A DNA stretch of 64,000 bases from Streptomyces sp. Sge12 (GTDB lineage Bacteria; Actinomycetota; Actinomycetes; Streptomycetales; Streptomycetaceae), in the NCBI RefSeq assembly GCF_002080455.1, contig NZ_CP020555.1, positions 2,480,001-2,544,000 on the forward strand, in the 5' to 3' direction. Shown piece by piece: positions 36,287-44,059 of the stretch (position 1 is its first letter; each line of letters opens with the position of its first letter). The notes beneath the pieces were generated by a model. It saw nothing but the letters and a program-made list of their open reading frames with translations. It did no database searches and had not been told where the DNA came from. A program made the position numbers and the translations under genes.

Positions 36287-39200
36287 GTGAGGCGAAGCAT
36301 CGCAAGCCCCGCGGATGAACCCGCGCGCGGCAACTTCACCCCGCCGCCGCGAGCGGCCGCGTCGCCCGTCGACGTGCCCGTGGAACCACCCGCGAGCAGC
36401 GGGAGCAGCAGCAGGTTCTCGCCCCGCAACTGGCGTGTGCCGACGCGTCTGAACGCCATCCTGCTCGTGCCGGCCCTCGTCGGCCTGGTCATGGGCGGCT
36501 TCCAGGTGAAGGGGTCCATCGACACCTGGAACGAGGCCAAGGACGCGGAGAAGATAGCCACGGTCGTCCAGGCGGCCTCGGGCTACAGCCAGGCACTGCT
36601 CAACGAGCGTGACCTGACCGCCGAGCCCCTCCTGAACGGCCAGACCAAGGACCCGAAGGTCACCAAGGCCTACGAGGACACCGCCGCGGCCAAGGAGAAG
36701 TTCGACAAGGCCGTCCAGGGCATGCCGAAGAACCTCGGCCTGGAGCGGCGTCTGGACCTCTTCCGGGCGGAGGAGCCCAAGCTCGCGCAGGTGCGCGACA
36801 AGGCGTACCTCGCGGCGGTCGAGACCCCCAAGAAGAACCTTCCCGTCTCGGCCGGCCCGATCCCGACCGAAGAGGGCTATGTGCTGGTCCAGCACTACCT
36901 CATGCAGTTCGCGAACGAGCTCGGTCTCGGCACCGGCAACGTGACCTCGTACGGCCGCATGGTCTACGCGATCCAGCTGGCCAAGGCGGCGAACTCGCTG
37001 CAGCGCGCCGTGGGTACCCACCTGCTGGTGCGCCCGAGCGCGGACGAGCCCACCCGCAAGGCCCAGCTCGTCGCCTTCTCCTCCTATGCCTACCTCGAGG
37101 AAATCGCCATCGGCGAGTACGTCGCGGCGGGTACCGAGGACGACGTGAACCGCCTGAAGGCGGTCATGGCCAAGAAGTCCGAGGAGGGCGCGGCCAAGCT
37201 CGCCGACGCCAAGCACCAGGCCGAGCTGGCCGGTGCCCGCTTCCAGCCGCCGCCGGAGCTCAACAAGTCGCCGCTCCTCGGCATGACCGACGCGATCGCC
37301 AACAGCGAGAGCAAGAAGAAGCTGGCCGAGACCGGGACGACCCCCGCGTTCTGGCAGGCCGCCGCCACCGCGAAGTTCGACGGCTACGACGAGGTCGAGA
37401 AGGAACTCCTCGACAAGGCCGTCAAGGACGCCGTCGCGGTCTCCGACGAGGCCCGCACGGACGCCATCGTCAACGGCGCCATCGTGGTCGTGGCCCTGCT
37501 CGCCGCCTTCATCCTGGCCGGCATGATGGCCCGCCAGATGGGCCGTGCGATGGCCCGTCTGCGCAGCGCCGCCTTCGACATCGCCGAGCAGCGCCTGCCG
37601 ATGCTCGTCGACCAGCTCTCGCGCACCGACCCCGGCAAGGTGGACACCCGTGTCCACCCGATCCCCATCGACTCCCAGGACGAGATCGGCGAGGTCGCCC
37701 GCGCCTTCGACCAGGTCCACCGGGAAGCGGTCCGGCTCGCCGCCGAGCAGGCCCTCCTGCGGGGCAACGTCAACGCGATCTTCACGAACCTCTCCATGCG
37801 CAACCAGTCGCTGATCGAGGGCCAGCTGACCCTCATCACCGACCTGGAGAACAACGAGGCCGACCCGGACCAGCTGGAGAACCTCTTCCGCCTGGACCAC
37901 CTGGCCACCCGTATGCGCCGCAACGGCGAGAACCTCCTCATCCTCGCGGGCGAGGAGCCGGGCCGCCGCTGGGACCAGCCGGTGCCGCTCGTCGACGTGC
38001 TGCGCGCCGCCTCCTCCGAGGTGGAGCAGTACGAGCGCATCGAGCTCTCCGGGGTCTCCGACGCCGAGATCCACGGCCAGGCCGTGACCGACCTCGTGCA
38101 CCTGCTCGCCGAGCTGCTGGAGAACGCCACCACGTTCTCCTCCCCGCAGACCAAGGTCCGCGTCAACGCCACGCGTCTGCCCGACGGCCGCGTGATGGTG
38201 GAGATCCACGACAAGGGCATCGGCCTCACCGCCGAGGACTTCGCGGACATCAACCACAAGCTGGCCAACCCGCCGACCGTGGACGCCGCGATCTCGCAGC
38301 GCATGGGTCTGTTCGTGGTCGGCCGGCTGGCGGACCGCCACAGCATCCGCGTCCAGCTGCGCCCCTCGGGCGAAGCGGCCGGCACCACCTCGCTGATCAT
38401 GCTCCCCGACGCCATCACCCACGGTGGCGGTGGCGAGGGCATTCCGGACGACGACTTCACGGTCTCGCAGATCATTCCGGAGCAGCAGGCCCAGCTGGCC
38501 GCCCCGCTGCGCACCGCCGCCGAGCTCGGCTTCGACGACTCGCGGTACGACCAGCAGGGCGCCGACGGCTTCCCGGCCGACCCGGTCGGCCGGTCGCTGG
38601 GCCAGCAGGAGCGCCGGGCCGCGCTGGCGGCCCAGGTGGGTTACCCGCAGGAACAGCAGCAGTACCCCGCCCAGGACTATCCGGAACCCCAGCCTGAGCA
38701 CGGGTACCAGGAGTACCAGGGCTACGAACAGCAGTCCGAGCAGTCGTACGACACCTCGTACGACGCCCAGCAGGCGCAGCAGGCCCAGCAGGGCTACGAG
38801 GCGTACCCGCAGCAGGACTACGGCTATACGGAAGACGGCTACCCGGACCAGCAGCCGGCCCCTCAGGGCTACGACAATGGCTTCGATGCCAGGTCGGAGC
38901 AGGCCGAGTGGCCCGAGCAGAACACGTATCCGGCTGCCTACCAGCAGAATTACGGGACCGAATCGGAATCCCAAGCCGTCCCCGAACCGGCCCCGGAGCG
39001 CGTAGGCTTCGACCGTCCGGGCGCCGCCGCCGACACCGGTCACACGATGACCGGAGCGGGCCTGCCGCGACGCGGCAGCCAGCAGCAGTGGCCGTCCGGG
39101 AAGCAGGAAGCGGAGTCCACCGGATCCCTCTTCGAACAGCGGTCGCCGCGTCAGCAGCAGCCCGCCGAACCGGAGCGGTCCCCGGAGGAAACTGAAGGCA

Positions 39201-39478
39201 CCGCCGCCTGGCGTTCGCGCAACGACGAACGCTGGCAGCAGGCCGGAAAGCTCCGTGAGCCGAAGGCGGGCGGGGTCACCCCGTCCGGTCTCCCTCGGCG
39301 CGTGCCCAAGGCCAACCTGGTCGAGGGCGCAGCGGAGACGACCCCGCAGGGCGGCCCCCAGGTCTCCCGCGCTCCGGAGGACGTCCGCGGCAGGTTGAGC
39401 AACCTGCGGCGCGGTGTCCAGCAAGGACGCAGCGCGGGTTCTGAGCAGTCAAGTAACAGCTATGACCAGGAGCGTTAG
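36287..39478 (+). CDS. cvnA2: Conservon sensor-kinase-like membrane protein CvnA (conservon 2)
   Basis: 1063 aa from the GTG at 36287. TM1 is at about 55-72 (NAILLVPALVGLVMGGF) and TM2 at about 391-415. The sensing domain between them is all-helical. A HAMP segment (RQMGRAMARLRSAAFDIAEQ) leads to the ATPase core with ELLENATTFSSPQTKV and HDKGIGLTAED. The tail (about 710-1063) is Gln/Tyr/Pro-rich with repeated YEQQ- and QAQQ-like units. The core closely resembles cvnA1 while the sensor domain differs, so the two probably see different inputs. Confidence 0.92.
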   Translation: MRRSIASPADEPARGNFTPPPRAAASPVDVPVEPPASSGSSSRFSPRNWRVPTRLNAILLVPALVGLVMGGFQVKGSIDTWNEAKDAEKIATVVQAASGYSQALLNERDLTAEPLLNGQTKDPKVTKAYEDTAAAKEKFDKAVQGMPKNLGLERRLDLFRAEEPKLAQVRDKAYLAAVETPKKNLPVSAGPIPTEEGYVLVQHYLMQFANELGLGTGNVTSYGRMVYAIQLAKAANSLQRAVGTHLLVRPSADEPTRKAQLVAFSSYAYLEEIAIGEYVAAGTEDDVNRLKAVMAKKSEEGAAKLADAKHQAELAGARFQPPPELNKSPLLGMTDAIANSESKKKLAETGTTPAFWQAAATAKFDGYDEVEKELLDKAVKDAVAVSDEARTDAIVNGAIVVVALLAAFILAGMMARQMGRAMARLRSAAFDIAEQRLPMLVDQLSRTDPGKVDTRVHPIPIDSQDEIGEVARAFDQVHREAVRLAAEQALLRGNVNAIFTNLSMRNQSLIEGQLTLITDLENNEADPDQLENLFRLDHLATRMRRNGENLLILAGEEPGRRWDQPVPLVDVLRAASSEVEQYERIELSGVSDAEIHGQAVTDLVHLLAELLENATTFSSPQTKVRVNATRLPDGRVMVEIHDKGIGLTAEDFADINHKLANPPTVDAAISQRMGLFVVGRLADRHSIRVQLRPSGEAAGTTSLIMLPDAITHGGGGEGIPDDDFTVSQIIPEQQAQLAAPLRTAAELGFDDSRYDQQGADGFPADPVGRSLGQQERRAALAAQVGYPQEQQQYPAQDYPEPQPEHGYQEYQGYEQQSEQSYDTSYDAQQAQQAQQGYEAYPQQDYGYTEDGYPDQQPAPQGYDNGFDARSEQAEWPEQNTYPAAYQQNYGTESESQAVPEPAPERVGFDRPGAAADTGHTMTGAGLPRRGSQQQWPSGKQEAESTGSLFEQRSPRQQQPAEPERSPEETEGTAAWRSRNDERWQQAGKLREPKAGGVTPSGLPRRVPKANLVEGAAETTPQGGPQVSRAPEDVRGRLSNLRRGVQQGRSAGSEQSSNSYDQER

Positions 39479-39479
39479 T

Positions 39480-39902
39480 GTGAGCCCGATGAGCCAGGCG
39501 GCACAGAACCTGAACTGGTTGATCACCAACTTCGTGGACAACACCCCCGGGGTGTCCCACACGGTGGTGGTCTCCGCCGACGGCCTTCTTCTGGCGATGT
39601 CCGACGGATTTCCGCGCGACCGCGCCGATCAGCTGGCGGCCGTGGCCTCCGGTCTGACCTCGCTGACCGCCGGTGCCTCCCGCATCTTCGAGGGTGGCGC
39701 CGTCAACCAGACCGTGGTCGAGATGGACCGGGGATTCCTCTTCCTCATGTCCGTCTCGGACGGATCGTCCCTCGCCGTGCTCGCGCACCCCGAGTGCGAC
39801 ATCGGCCTCGTGGGTTACGAGATGGCCCTTTTGGTGGATCGCGCGGGCAGTGTCCTCACTCCGGATCTGCGCGCCGAACTGCAGGGAAGTCTTCTCAACT
39901 AG
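39480..39902 (+). CDS. cvnB2: Roadblock/LC7-domain protein CvnB (conservon 2)
   Basis: 140 aa, nearly identical to cvnB1. The GTG at 39480 lies one base after the cvnA2 stop, with AGGAG 6-7 nt upstream inside the cvnA2 end. The first 95 bases after the internal ATG are identical to cvnB1 at DNA level. Confidence 0.93.
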   Translation: MSPMSQAAQNLNWLITNFVDNTPGVSHTVVVSADGLLLAMSDGFPRDRADQLAAVASGLTSLTAGASRIFEGGAVNQTVVEMDRGFLFLMSVSDGSSLAVLAHPECDIGLVGYEMALLVDRAGSVLTPDLRAELQGSLLN

Positions 39903-39920
39903 CAGACAGGCAGTGCGTTT

Positions 39921-39952
39921 CGCGCCATCGCACCATAGGGTGCGGTGGCGCG
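39921..39952 (+). other. Intra-operon hairpin between cvnB2 and cvnC2
   Basis: CGCGCCATCGCACC (39921-39934) pairs with GGTGCGGTGGCGCG (39939-39952), 14 bp with one G-T wobble. It lies in the same relative position as the hairpin in conservon 1 but with a different sequence. Confidence 0.55.
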
Positions 39953-39995
39953 GTTCCACAGGGAGTACTGCGTACTTGGAGTCGGAGGAGGAAAC

Positions 39996-40538
39996 GTGAC
40001 AACACCCGGAGGACATCCTTATGGCGGCGCGCAGCAGCCGCAGGGTGGGCACGACCAGAACCGCTTCAACTTCCCCTCCGCGCCGAGCCGGCCCGTGCCG
40101 GAGCAGAATCCCTACCAGCAGCAGCAGTACGGAAACCCCCAGATGCCACCTCCGCAGCAACCGCCGCGCGCCGCGCGGCAGCCGGCTCCGAAGGCGCACA
40201 ACCCGCTGGTGCGTCCGTACGCCATGACCGGCGGCCGTACTCGGCCGCGCTACCAGCTCGCCATCGAGGCGCTGGTCAGTACCACGGCGGATCCCGCGCG
40301 TCTGCAAGGGCAGTTGCCCGAGCACCAGCGCATCTGCCGCCTGTGCCAGGAGATCAAATCCGTAGCGGAGATCTCGGCACTTCTCTCCATTCCTCTTGGT
40401 GTCGCCCGCATCCTCGTCGCCGACCTGGCGGAGGCGGGCCTTGTCGCCATTCACCAGCCCGGCGGCGACGAGTCTGCCGGTGGCCAGCCAGACGTGACAC
40501 TGCTCGAAAGGGTGCTCAGTGGACTTCGCAAGCTCTAA
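39996..40538 (+). CDS. cvnC2: DUF742 protein CvnC (conservon 2)
   Basis: 180 aa from the GTG at 39996, with GGAGGAGGAAAC just before it. The 65-residue N-terminal extension is Pro/Gln/Tyr-rich and absent from cvnC1. The DUF742 core then matches (LVRPYAMTGGRTRPRYQLAI, CRLCQEIKSVAEISALLSIP). It overlaps cvnD2 by 20 bp. Confidence 0.93.
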   Translation: MTTPGGHPYGGAQQPQGGHDQNRFNFPSAPSRPVPEQNPYQQQQYGNPQMPPPQQPPRAARQPAPKAHNPLVRPYAMTGGRTRPRYQLAIEALVSTTADPARLQGQLPEHQRICRLCQEIKSVAEISALLSIPLGVARILVADLAEAGLVAIHQPGGDESAGGQPDVTLLERVLSGLRKL

Positions 40539-41103
40539 CGGCGGAGCGGCTCCCCGCTCCACCACCTCCGCGAAGATCGTGGTGGCGGGCGGCTTCGGCG
40601 TGGGCAAGACCACGTTCGTCGGCGCGGTCTCCGAGATCAACCCGCTGCGCACCGAAGCCGTCATGACCAGCGCCTCGGCCGGGATCGACGACCTCACCCA
40701 CACCGGTGACAAGACGACCACCACGGTCGCCATGGACTTCGGCCGCATCACCCTCGACCAGGACCTGATCCTGTACCTCTTCGGTACGCCGGGCCAGGAC
40801 CGCTTCTGGTTCATGTGGGACGACCTGGTCCGCGGCGCCATCGGCGCCGTCGTCCTCGTGGACACCCGCCGTCTCGCCGACTGCTTCCCGGCGGTCGACT
40901 ACTTCGAGAACAGCGGCCTGCCGTTCGTCATCGCCCTCAACGGCTTCGACGGGCACCAGCCCTACACGCCGGAGGAAGTCCGCGAGGCCCTGCAGATCGG
41001 CCCGGACGCCCCCATCATCACCACCGACGCCCGCCACCGCGCGGACGCCAAGAGCGCGCTCATCACGCTCGTGGAGCACGCCCTCATGGCGCGCCTGCGG
41101 TAG
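40519..41103 (+). CDS. cvnD2: Ras-like GTPase CvnD (conservon 2)
   Basis: 194 aa, start GTG at 40519. The P-loop GGFGVGKTT and switch II FGTPGQDRF are the same as in cvnD1, and the specificity site is LNGFDG. A 212-bp internal tract is identical to cvnD1 at DNA level. Confidence 0.95.
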   Translation: MDFASSNGGAAPRSTTSAKIVVAGGFGVGKTTFVGAVSEINPLRTEAVMTSASAGIDDLTHTGDKTTTTVAMDFGRITLDQDLILYLFGTPGQDRFWFMWDDLVRGAIGAVVLVDTRRLADCFPAVDYFENSGLPFVIALNGFDGHQPYTPEEVREALQIGPDAPIITTDARHRADAKSALITLVEHALMARLR

Positions 41104-41210
41104 TTCGTGCGCCGCACCCCGACAGGCCCCTGTGTCACGACGCGGGGGCCTTCGTGCGTTCCGGTGCCGGTACGCGGTGCAGCGCGGGCGGCGGTAGGTG
41201 CGCCCGCGGG

Positions 41211-41270
41211 CACGGGGGCACGGGGGCACGGGGGCACGGGGGCACGGGGGCACGGGGGTACGGGGGTACG
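41211..41270. repeat. 8-bp tandem repeat (CACGGGGG)
   Basis: Six exact copies of CACGGGGG are followed by TACGGGGG and a partial TACG, between the cvnD2 stop and the terminator. The unit is not a multiple of three and the tract is untranslated. Such tracts change copy number by slippage. Confidence 0.9.
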
Positions 41271-41273
41271 CAC

Positions 41274-41306
41274 AAGGCCCCGCACCCTGGACGGGTGCGG
41301 GGCCTT
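41274..41306. terminator. Bidirectional terminator, cvnD2 / accE
   Basis: A perfect 14-bp stem (41274-41287 with 41293-41306) and 5-nt loop lie between the convergent operons. Confidence 0.88.
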
Positions 41307-41320
41307 CGGGGCTCGGGAAC

Positions 41321-41521
41321 TCAGCCCTGCCAGCTGTGCGGGGCGCGGAAGCCGGGCGTGCGCTCCAGGCGGCGCCAGCCGGCCTGGCGGGGCACGCTGA
41401 CCGGGGTCTCCTCGGGCGTGGCGGCCGCGCGGGCGAGCAGGATCGCGGTGATCGCGGCCAGCTCCTCGGGGGCGGCGTTGCCCTTTTCGACGCGCAGCAG
41501 GGTGTCAGTGGCGGTGGTCAT
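41321..41521 (-). CDS. accE: Acyl-CoA carboxylase epsilon subunit
   Basis: 66 aa, ATG at 41521. The shape is typical of actinobacterial epsilon subunits: LLRVEKGNAAPEELAAITAI and LARAAA near the start, then a Pro-rich middle and the C-terminal GWRRLERTPGFRAPHSW. It activates the beta subunit. It follows accB by 23 bp. Confidence 0.92.
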   Translation of the reverse strand: MTTATDTLLRVEKGNAAPEELAAITAILLARAAATPEETPVSVPRQAGWRRLERTPGFRAPHSWQG

Positions 41522-41544
41522 GTGGTGGCAGGTCTCCTTCGCGG

Positions 41545-43128
41545 TTACTGCGGCGGGTTGCCGTGCTTGCGGGACGGCAGATCGGCGTGCTTGTTGCGGA
41601 GCATCGCGAGGGCGCTGACGAGCACCTCGCGGGTCTCGGCGGGGTCGATGACGTCGTCGACGAGGCCGCGCTCGGCCGCGTAGTACGGGTGCATCAGTTC
41701 GGCCTTGTACTCCTTGACCATGCGGACGCGCATGGCCTCGGGGTCCTCGGCGTCCGCGATCTGCTTGCGGAAGATGACGTTGGCCGCGCCCTCGGCGCCC
41801 ATCACCGCGATCTCGTTGGTCGGCCAGGCGTAGGTGATGTCGGCGCCGATGGACTGGGAGTCCATGACGATGTACGCGCCGCCGTAGGCCTTGCGCAGGA
41901 TCAGCGAGATCCGCGGGACGGTGGCGTTGCAGTACGCGTACAGCAGCTTGGCGCCGTGGCGGATGATGCCGCCGTGCTCCTGGTCGACACCGGGCAGGAA
42001 GCCGGGGACGTCGAGCAGGGTGATGATCGGGATGTTGAAGGCGTCGCACATCTGCACGAAGCGTGCGGCCTTTTCGGAGGCCTCGATGTCCAGGACACCG
42101 GCCAGGTGGCCGGGCTGGTTGGCGACGATGCCGACGACCTGACCGTTCATCCGGGCCAGGGCGCAGATGATGTTGCGGGCCCAGCGCTCGTGGATCTCCA
42201 GGACGTCGCCCTCGTCGACGAGCTCCTCGATGACCTTGAGCATGTCGTACGGGCGGTTGCCGTCGGCGGGCACCAGGTCCAGCAGGACCTCGCTGCGCCG
42301 GTCGGCGGGGTCGCTCGTCTCGTGGACGGGCGGGTTCTCGCGGTTGTTGGAGGGCAGCATCGAGATGAGGTAGCGGACCTCGGAGATGCAGGTCTCCTCG
42401 TCGTCGTACGCGAAGTGCGCGACGCCGGAGGTCTCGGCGTGCACGTCGGCGCCGCCGAGGCCGTTCTGGGTGATCTCCTCGCCGGTCACGGCGCGGACCA
42501 CGTCCGGGCCGGTGATGAACATCTGCGAGGTGTCCCGGACCATGAAGACGAAGTCCGTGAGGGCCGGGGAGTACGCGGCGCCACCGGCGCAGGGGCCCAG
42601 CATGACGGAGATCTGCGGGATGACGCCCGAGGCCTTGGTGTTGCGCTGGAAGATGCCGCCGTAGCCGGCGAGCGCCGAGACGCCCTCCTGGATACGGGCG
42701 CCGGCGCCGTCGTTCAGGGAGACCAGCGGGGCACCGGCCGCGATGGCCATGTCCATGATCTTGTGGATCTTCGTGGCGTGGGCCTCGCCGAGGGCACCGC
42801 CGAAGATGCGGAAGTCGTGCGCGTAGACGAAGACCGTGCGGCCCTCGACCGTTCCCCAGCCGGTGATGACACCGTCGGTGTAGGGCTTCTTGTTCTCCAG
42901 GCCGAACCCGGTCGCCCGGTGGCGGCGGAGCTGCTCGACCTCCCGGAAGGAACCTTCGTCGAGGAGCAGCGCGATGCGCTCACGGGCGGTCAGCTTGCCC
43001 TTGGCGTGCTGGGTCTCGGTCGCGCGGTCGCTGGGGCCGCGCCTCGCCTGCTCGCGCAGGGAGTGCAGCTCGGCCACGCGCCCACGGGCGTCCGTCGGCT
43101 CGCTCGGGGTCTGGTCCACAACGGTCAT
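41545..43128 (-). CDS. accB: Acyl-CoA carboxylase beta subunit (carboxyltransferase)
   Basis: 527 aa. The carboxyltransferase halves are plain: FRIFGGALGEAHATKI and GAGARIQEGV in the N-half, GFLPGVDQEHGGIIRHGAK and LRKAYGGAYIVMDSQSIGAD in the C-half. Residue 420 is Ile in AYIVM. In S. coelicolor the equivalent Ile (422) marks AccB, which takes acetyl- and propionyl-CoA, whereas Asp marks PccB. So malonyl-CoA and methylmalonyl-CoA formation are both expected, with a biotinylated alpha subunit encoded elsewhere. Operon with accE. Confidence 0.94.
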   Translation of the reverse strand: MTVVDQTPSEPTDARGRVAELHSLREQARRGPSDRATETQHAKGKLTARERIALLLDEGSFREVEQLRRHRATGFGLENKKPYTDGVITGWGTVEGRTVFVYAHDFRIFGGALGEAHATKIHKIMDMAIAAGAPLVSLNDGAGARIQEGVSALAGYGGIFQRNTKASGVIPQISVMLGPCAGGAAYSPALTDFVFMVRDTSQMFITGPDVVRAVTGEEITQNGLGGADVHAETSGVAHFAYDDEETCISEVRYLISMLPSNNRENPPVHETSDPADRRSEVLLDLVPADGNRPYDMLKVIEELVDEGDVLEIHERWARNIICALARMNGQVVGIVANQPGHLAGVLDIEASEKAARFVQMCDAFNIPIITLLDVPGFLPGVDQEHGGIIRHGAKLLYAYCNATVPRISLILRKAYGGAYIVMDSQSIGADITYAWPTNEIAVMGAEGAANVIFRKQIADAEDPEAMRVRMVKEYKAELMHPYYAAERGLVDDVIDPAETREVLVSALAMLRNKHADLPSRKHGNPPQ

Positions 43129-43300
43129 GTACCGACCTTACGAAGATCGCGATGAAAAACCTCCGTTCATTCCGCACAGTCTCGGGAGTCTTCCGCTGTC
43201 CGGCCCGCACAGTACGCCCGGGGGATGTAGGGACTCCGCCAGACGGGGCACTCCCGCGTTGTGGGACCTTCACAAATTGAGCTGACACCCCGCCTAGATG

Positions 43301-43359
43301 TTGAAATTTGAACGGAATGGGTCTAGCGTCGTTCCCGTTGAAGTCGTTGAACATTCAAC
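43301..43359 (+). promoter_or_regulatory. yceI promoter with two TTGAA-type operator repeats
   Basis: TTGAAA (43301-43306) and TAGCGT (43324-43329) are separated by 17 bp, a vegetative-type promoter. GTTGAAATTTGAAC (43300-43313) covers the -35, and GTTGAA-CA-TTCAAC (43346-43359) is a palindrome just downstream of the start site. Such TTGAA/TTCAA sites suit a MarR-type repressor (inference). Confidence 0.5.
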
Positions 43360-43403
43360 AGACAGTCGGTCGATCCGACCAGCACACCATCGAGGAGCAC
43401 ATC

Positions 43404-44024
43404 ATGGGAATCTTCACCCGCCGCAACCAGACCGAGAACGACCAGAACGGCGCCGCCGTCGCCACCCTGGAGGTCGACCCCGCGCTCGCCGCCCTCACCG
43501 GTGACTACGCCATCGACCCGGCGCACAGCAGCATCGGCTTCACCGTCCGGCACGCCATGGTCACCAACGTCCGCGGTGCCTTCACCGAGCACGAGGGGAC
43601 CCTGCACCTGGACGGCGCCGACCCGGCCCGCTCCACCGCCACCATCGAGGTCAAGATCGCCTCGGTCGACACCGGCATCGCCGACCGCGACGCCCACCTG
43701 CGCAGCGGTGACTTCTTCGACGCCGAGGCCTTCCCCCTGATGACCTTCCGCTCCACCACCGCGGCCACCCTCGGTGGGGACACCTACCGCATCACGGGCG
43801 ACCTGACGATCAAGGACGTCACCCGCCCGCTCTCCATCGACCTGGAGTTCAACGGCTCGGCCACCGACGCCTACGGCAACGAGCGCGTCGGCTTCGAGGG
43901 CTCCGCCGAGATCCTGCGCTCCGACTGGGGCCTGACGTGGAACGCCGCGCTGGAGGCCGGCGGCGTGATGGTCAGCGACAAGGTGAAGCTGACCTTCGAC
44001 ATCTCCGCCATCAAGCAGGCCTGA
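43404..44024 (+). CDS. YceI-family protein
   Basis: 206 aa from the ATG at 43404, with GAGGAG upstream. A YceI lipocalin-like beta barrel fills most of it: LTGDYAIDPAHSSIGFTVRH near residue 32, DRDAHLRSGDFFDAEAFPLM in the middle, and DWGLTWNAALEAGGVMVSD near the end. Family members bind polyisoprenoids or quinones. No signal peptide, so this one is cytosolic. Monocistronic. Confidence 0.92.
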   Translation: MGIFTRRNQTENDQNGAAVATLEVDPALAALTGDYAIDPAHSSIGFTVRHAMVTNVRGAFTEHEGTLHLDGADPARSTATIEVKIASVDTGIADRDAHLRSGDFFDAEAFPLMTFRSTTAATLGGDTYRITGDLTIKDVTRPLSIDLEFNGSATDAYGNERVGFEGSAEILRSDWGLTWNAALEAGGVMVSDKVKLTFDISAIKQA

Positions 44025-44059
44025 CGCCGGACGCCCCGACGCCCGGAACCCGGGGGCGG

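Noticed and set aside
36206..39424. Very long minus-strand open frame (over 1000 codons) opposite cvnA2
   Set aside because: It is the antisense shadow of a high-GC gene: cvnA2 has clear domains and a conserved operon, while this frame is low-complexity Leu/Gly/Val/Asp-rich with no recognisable motif. The same applies to the frame opposite cvnA1 and to plus-strand frames opposite recG, gltX and ureC.
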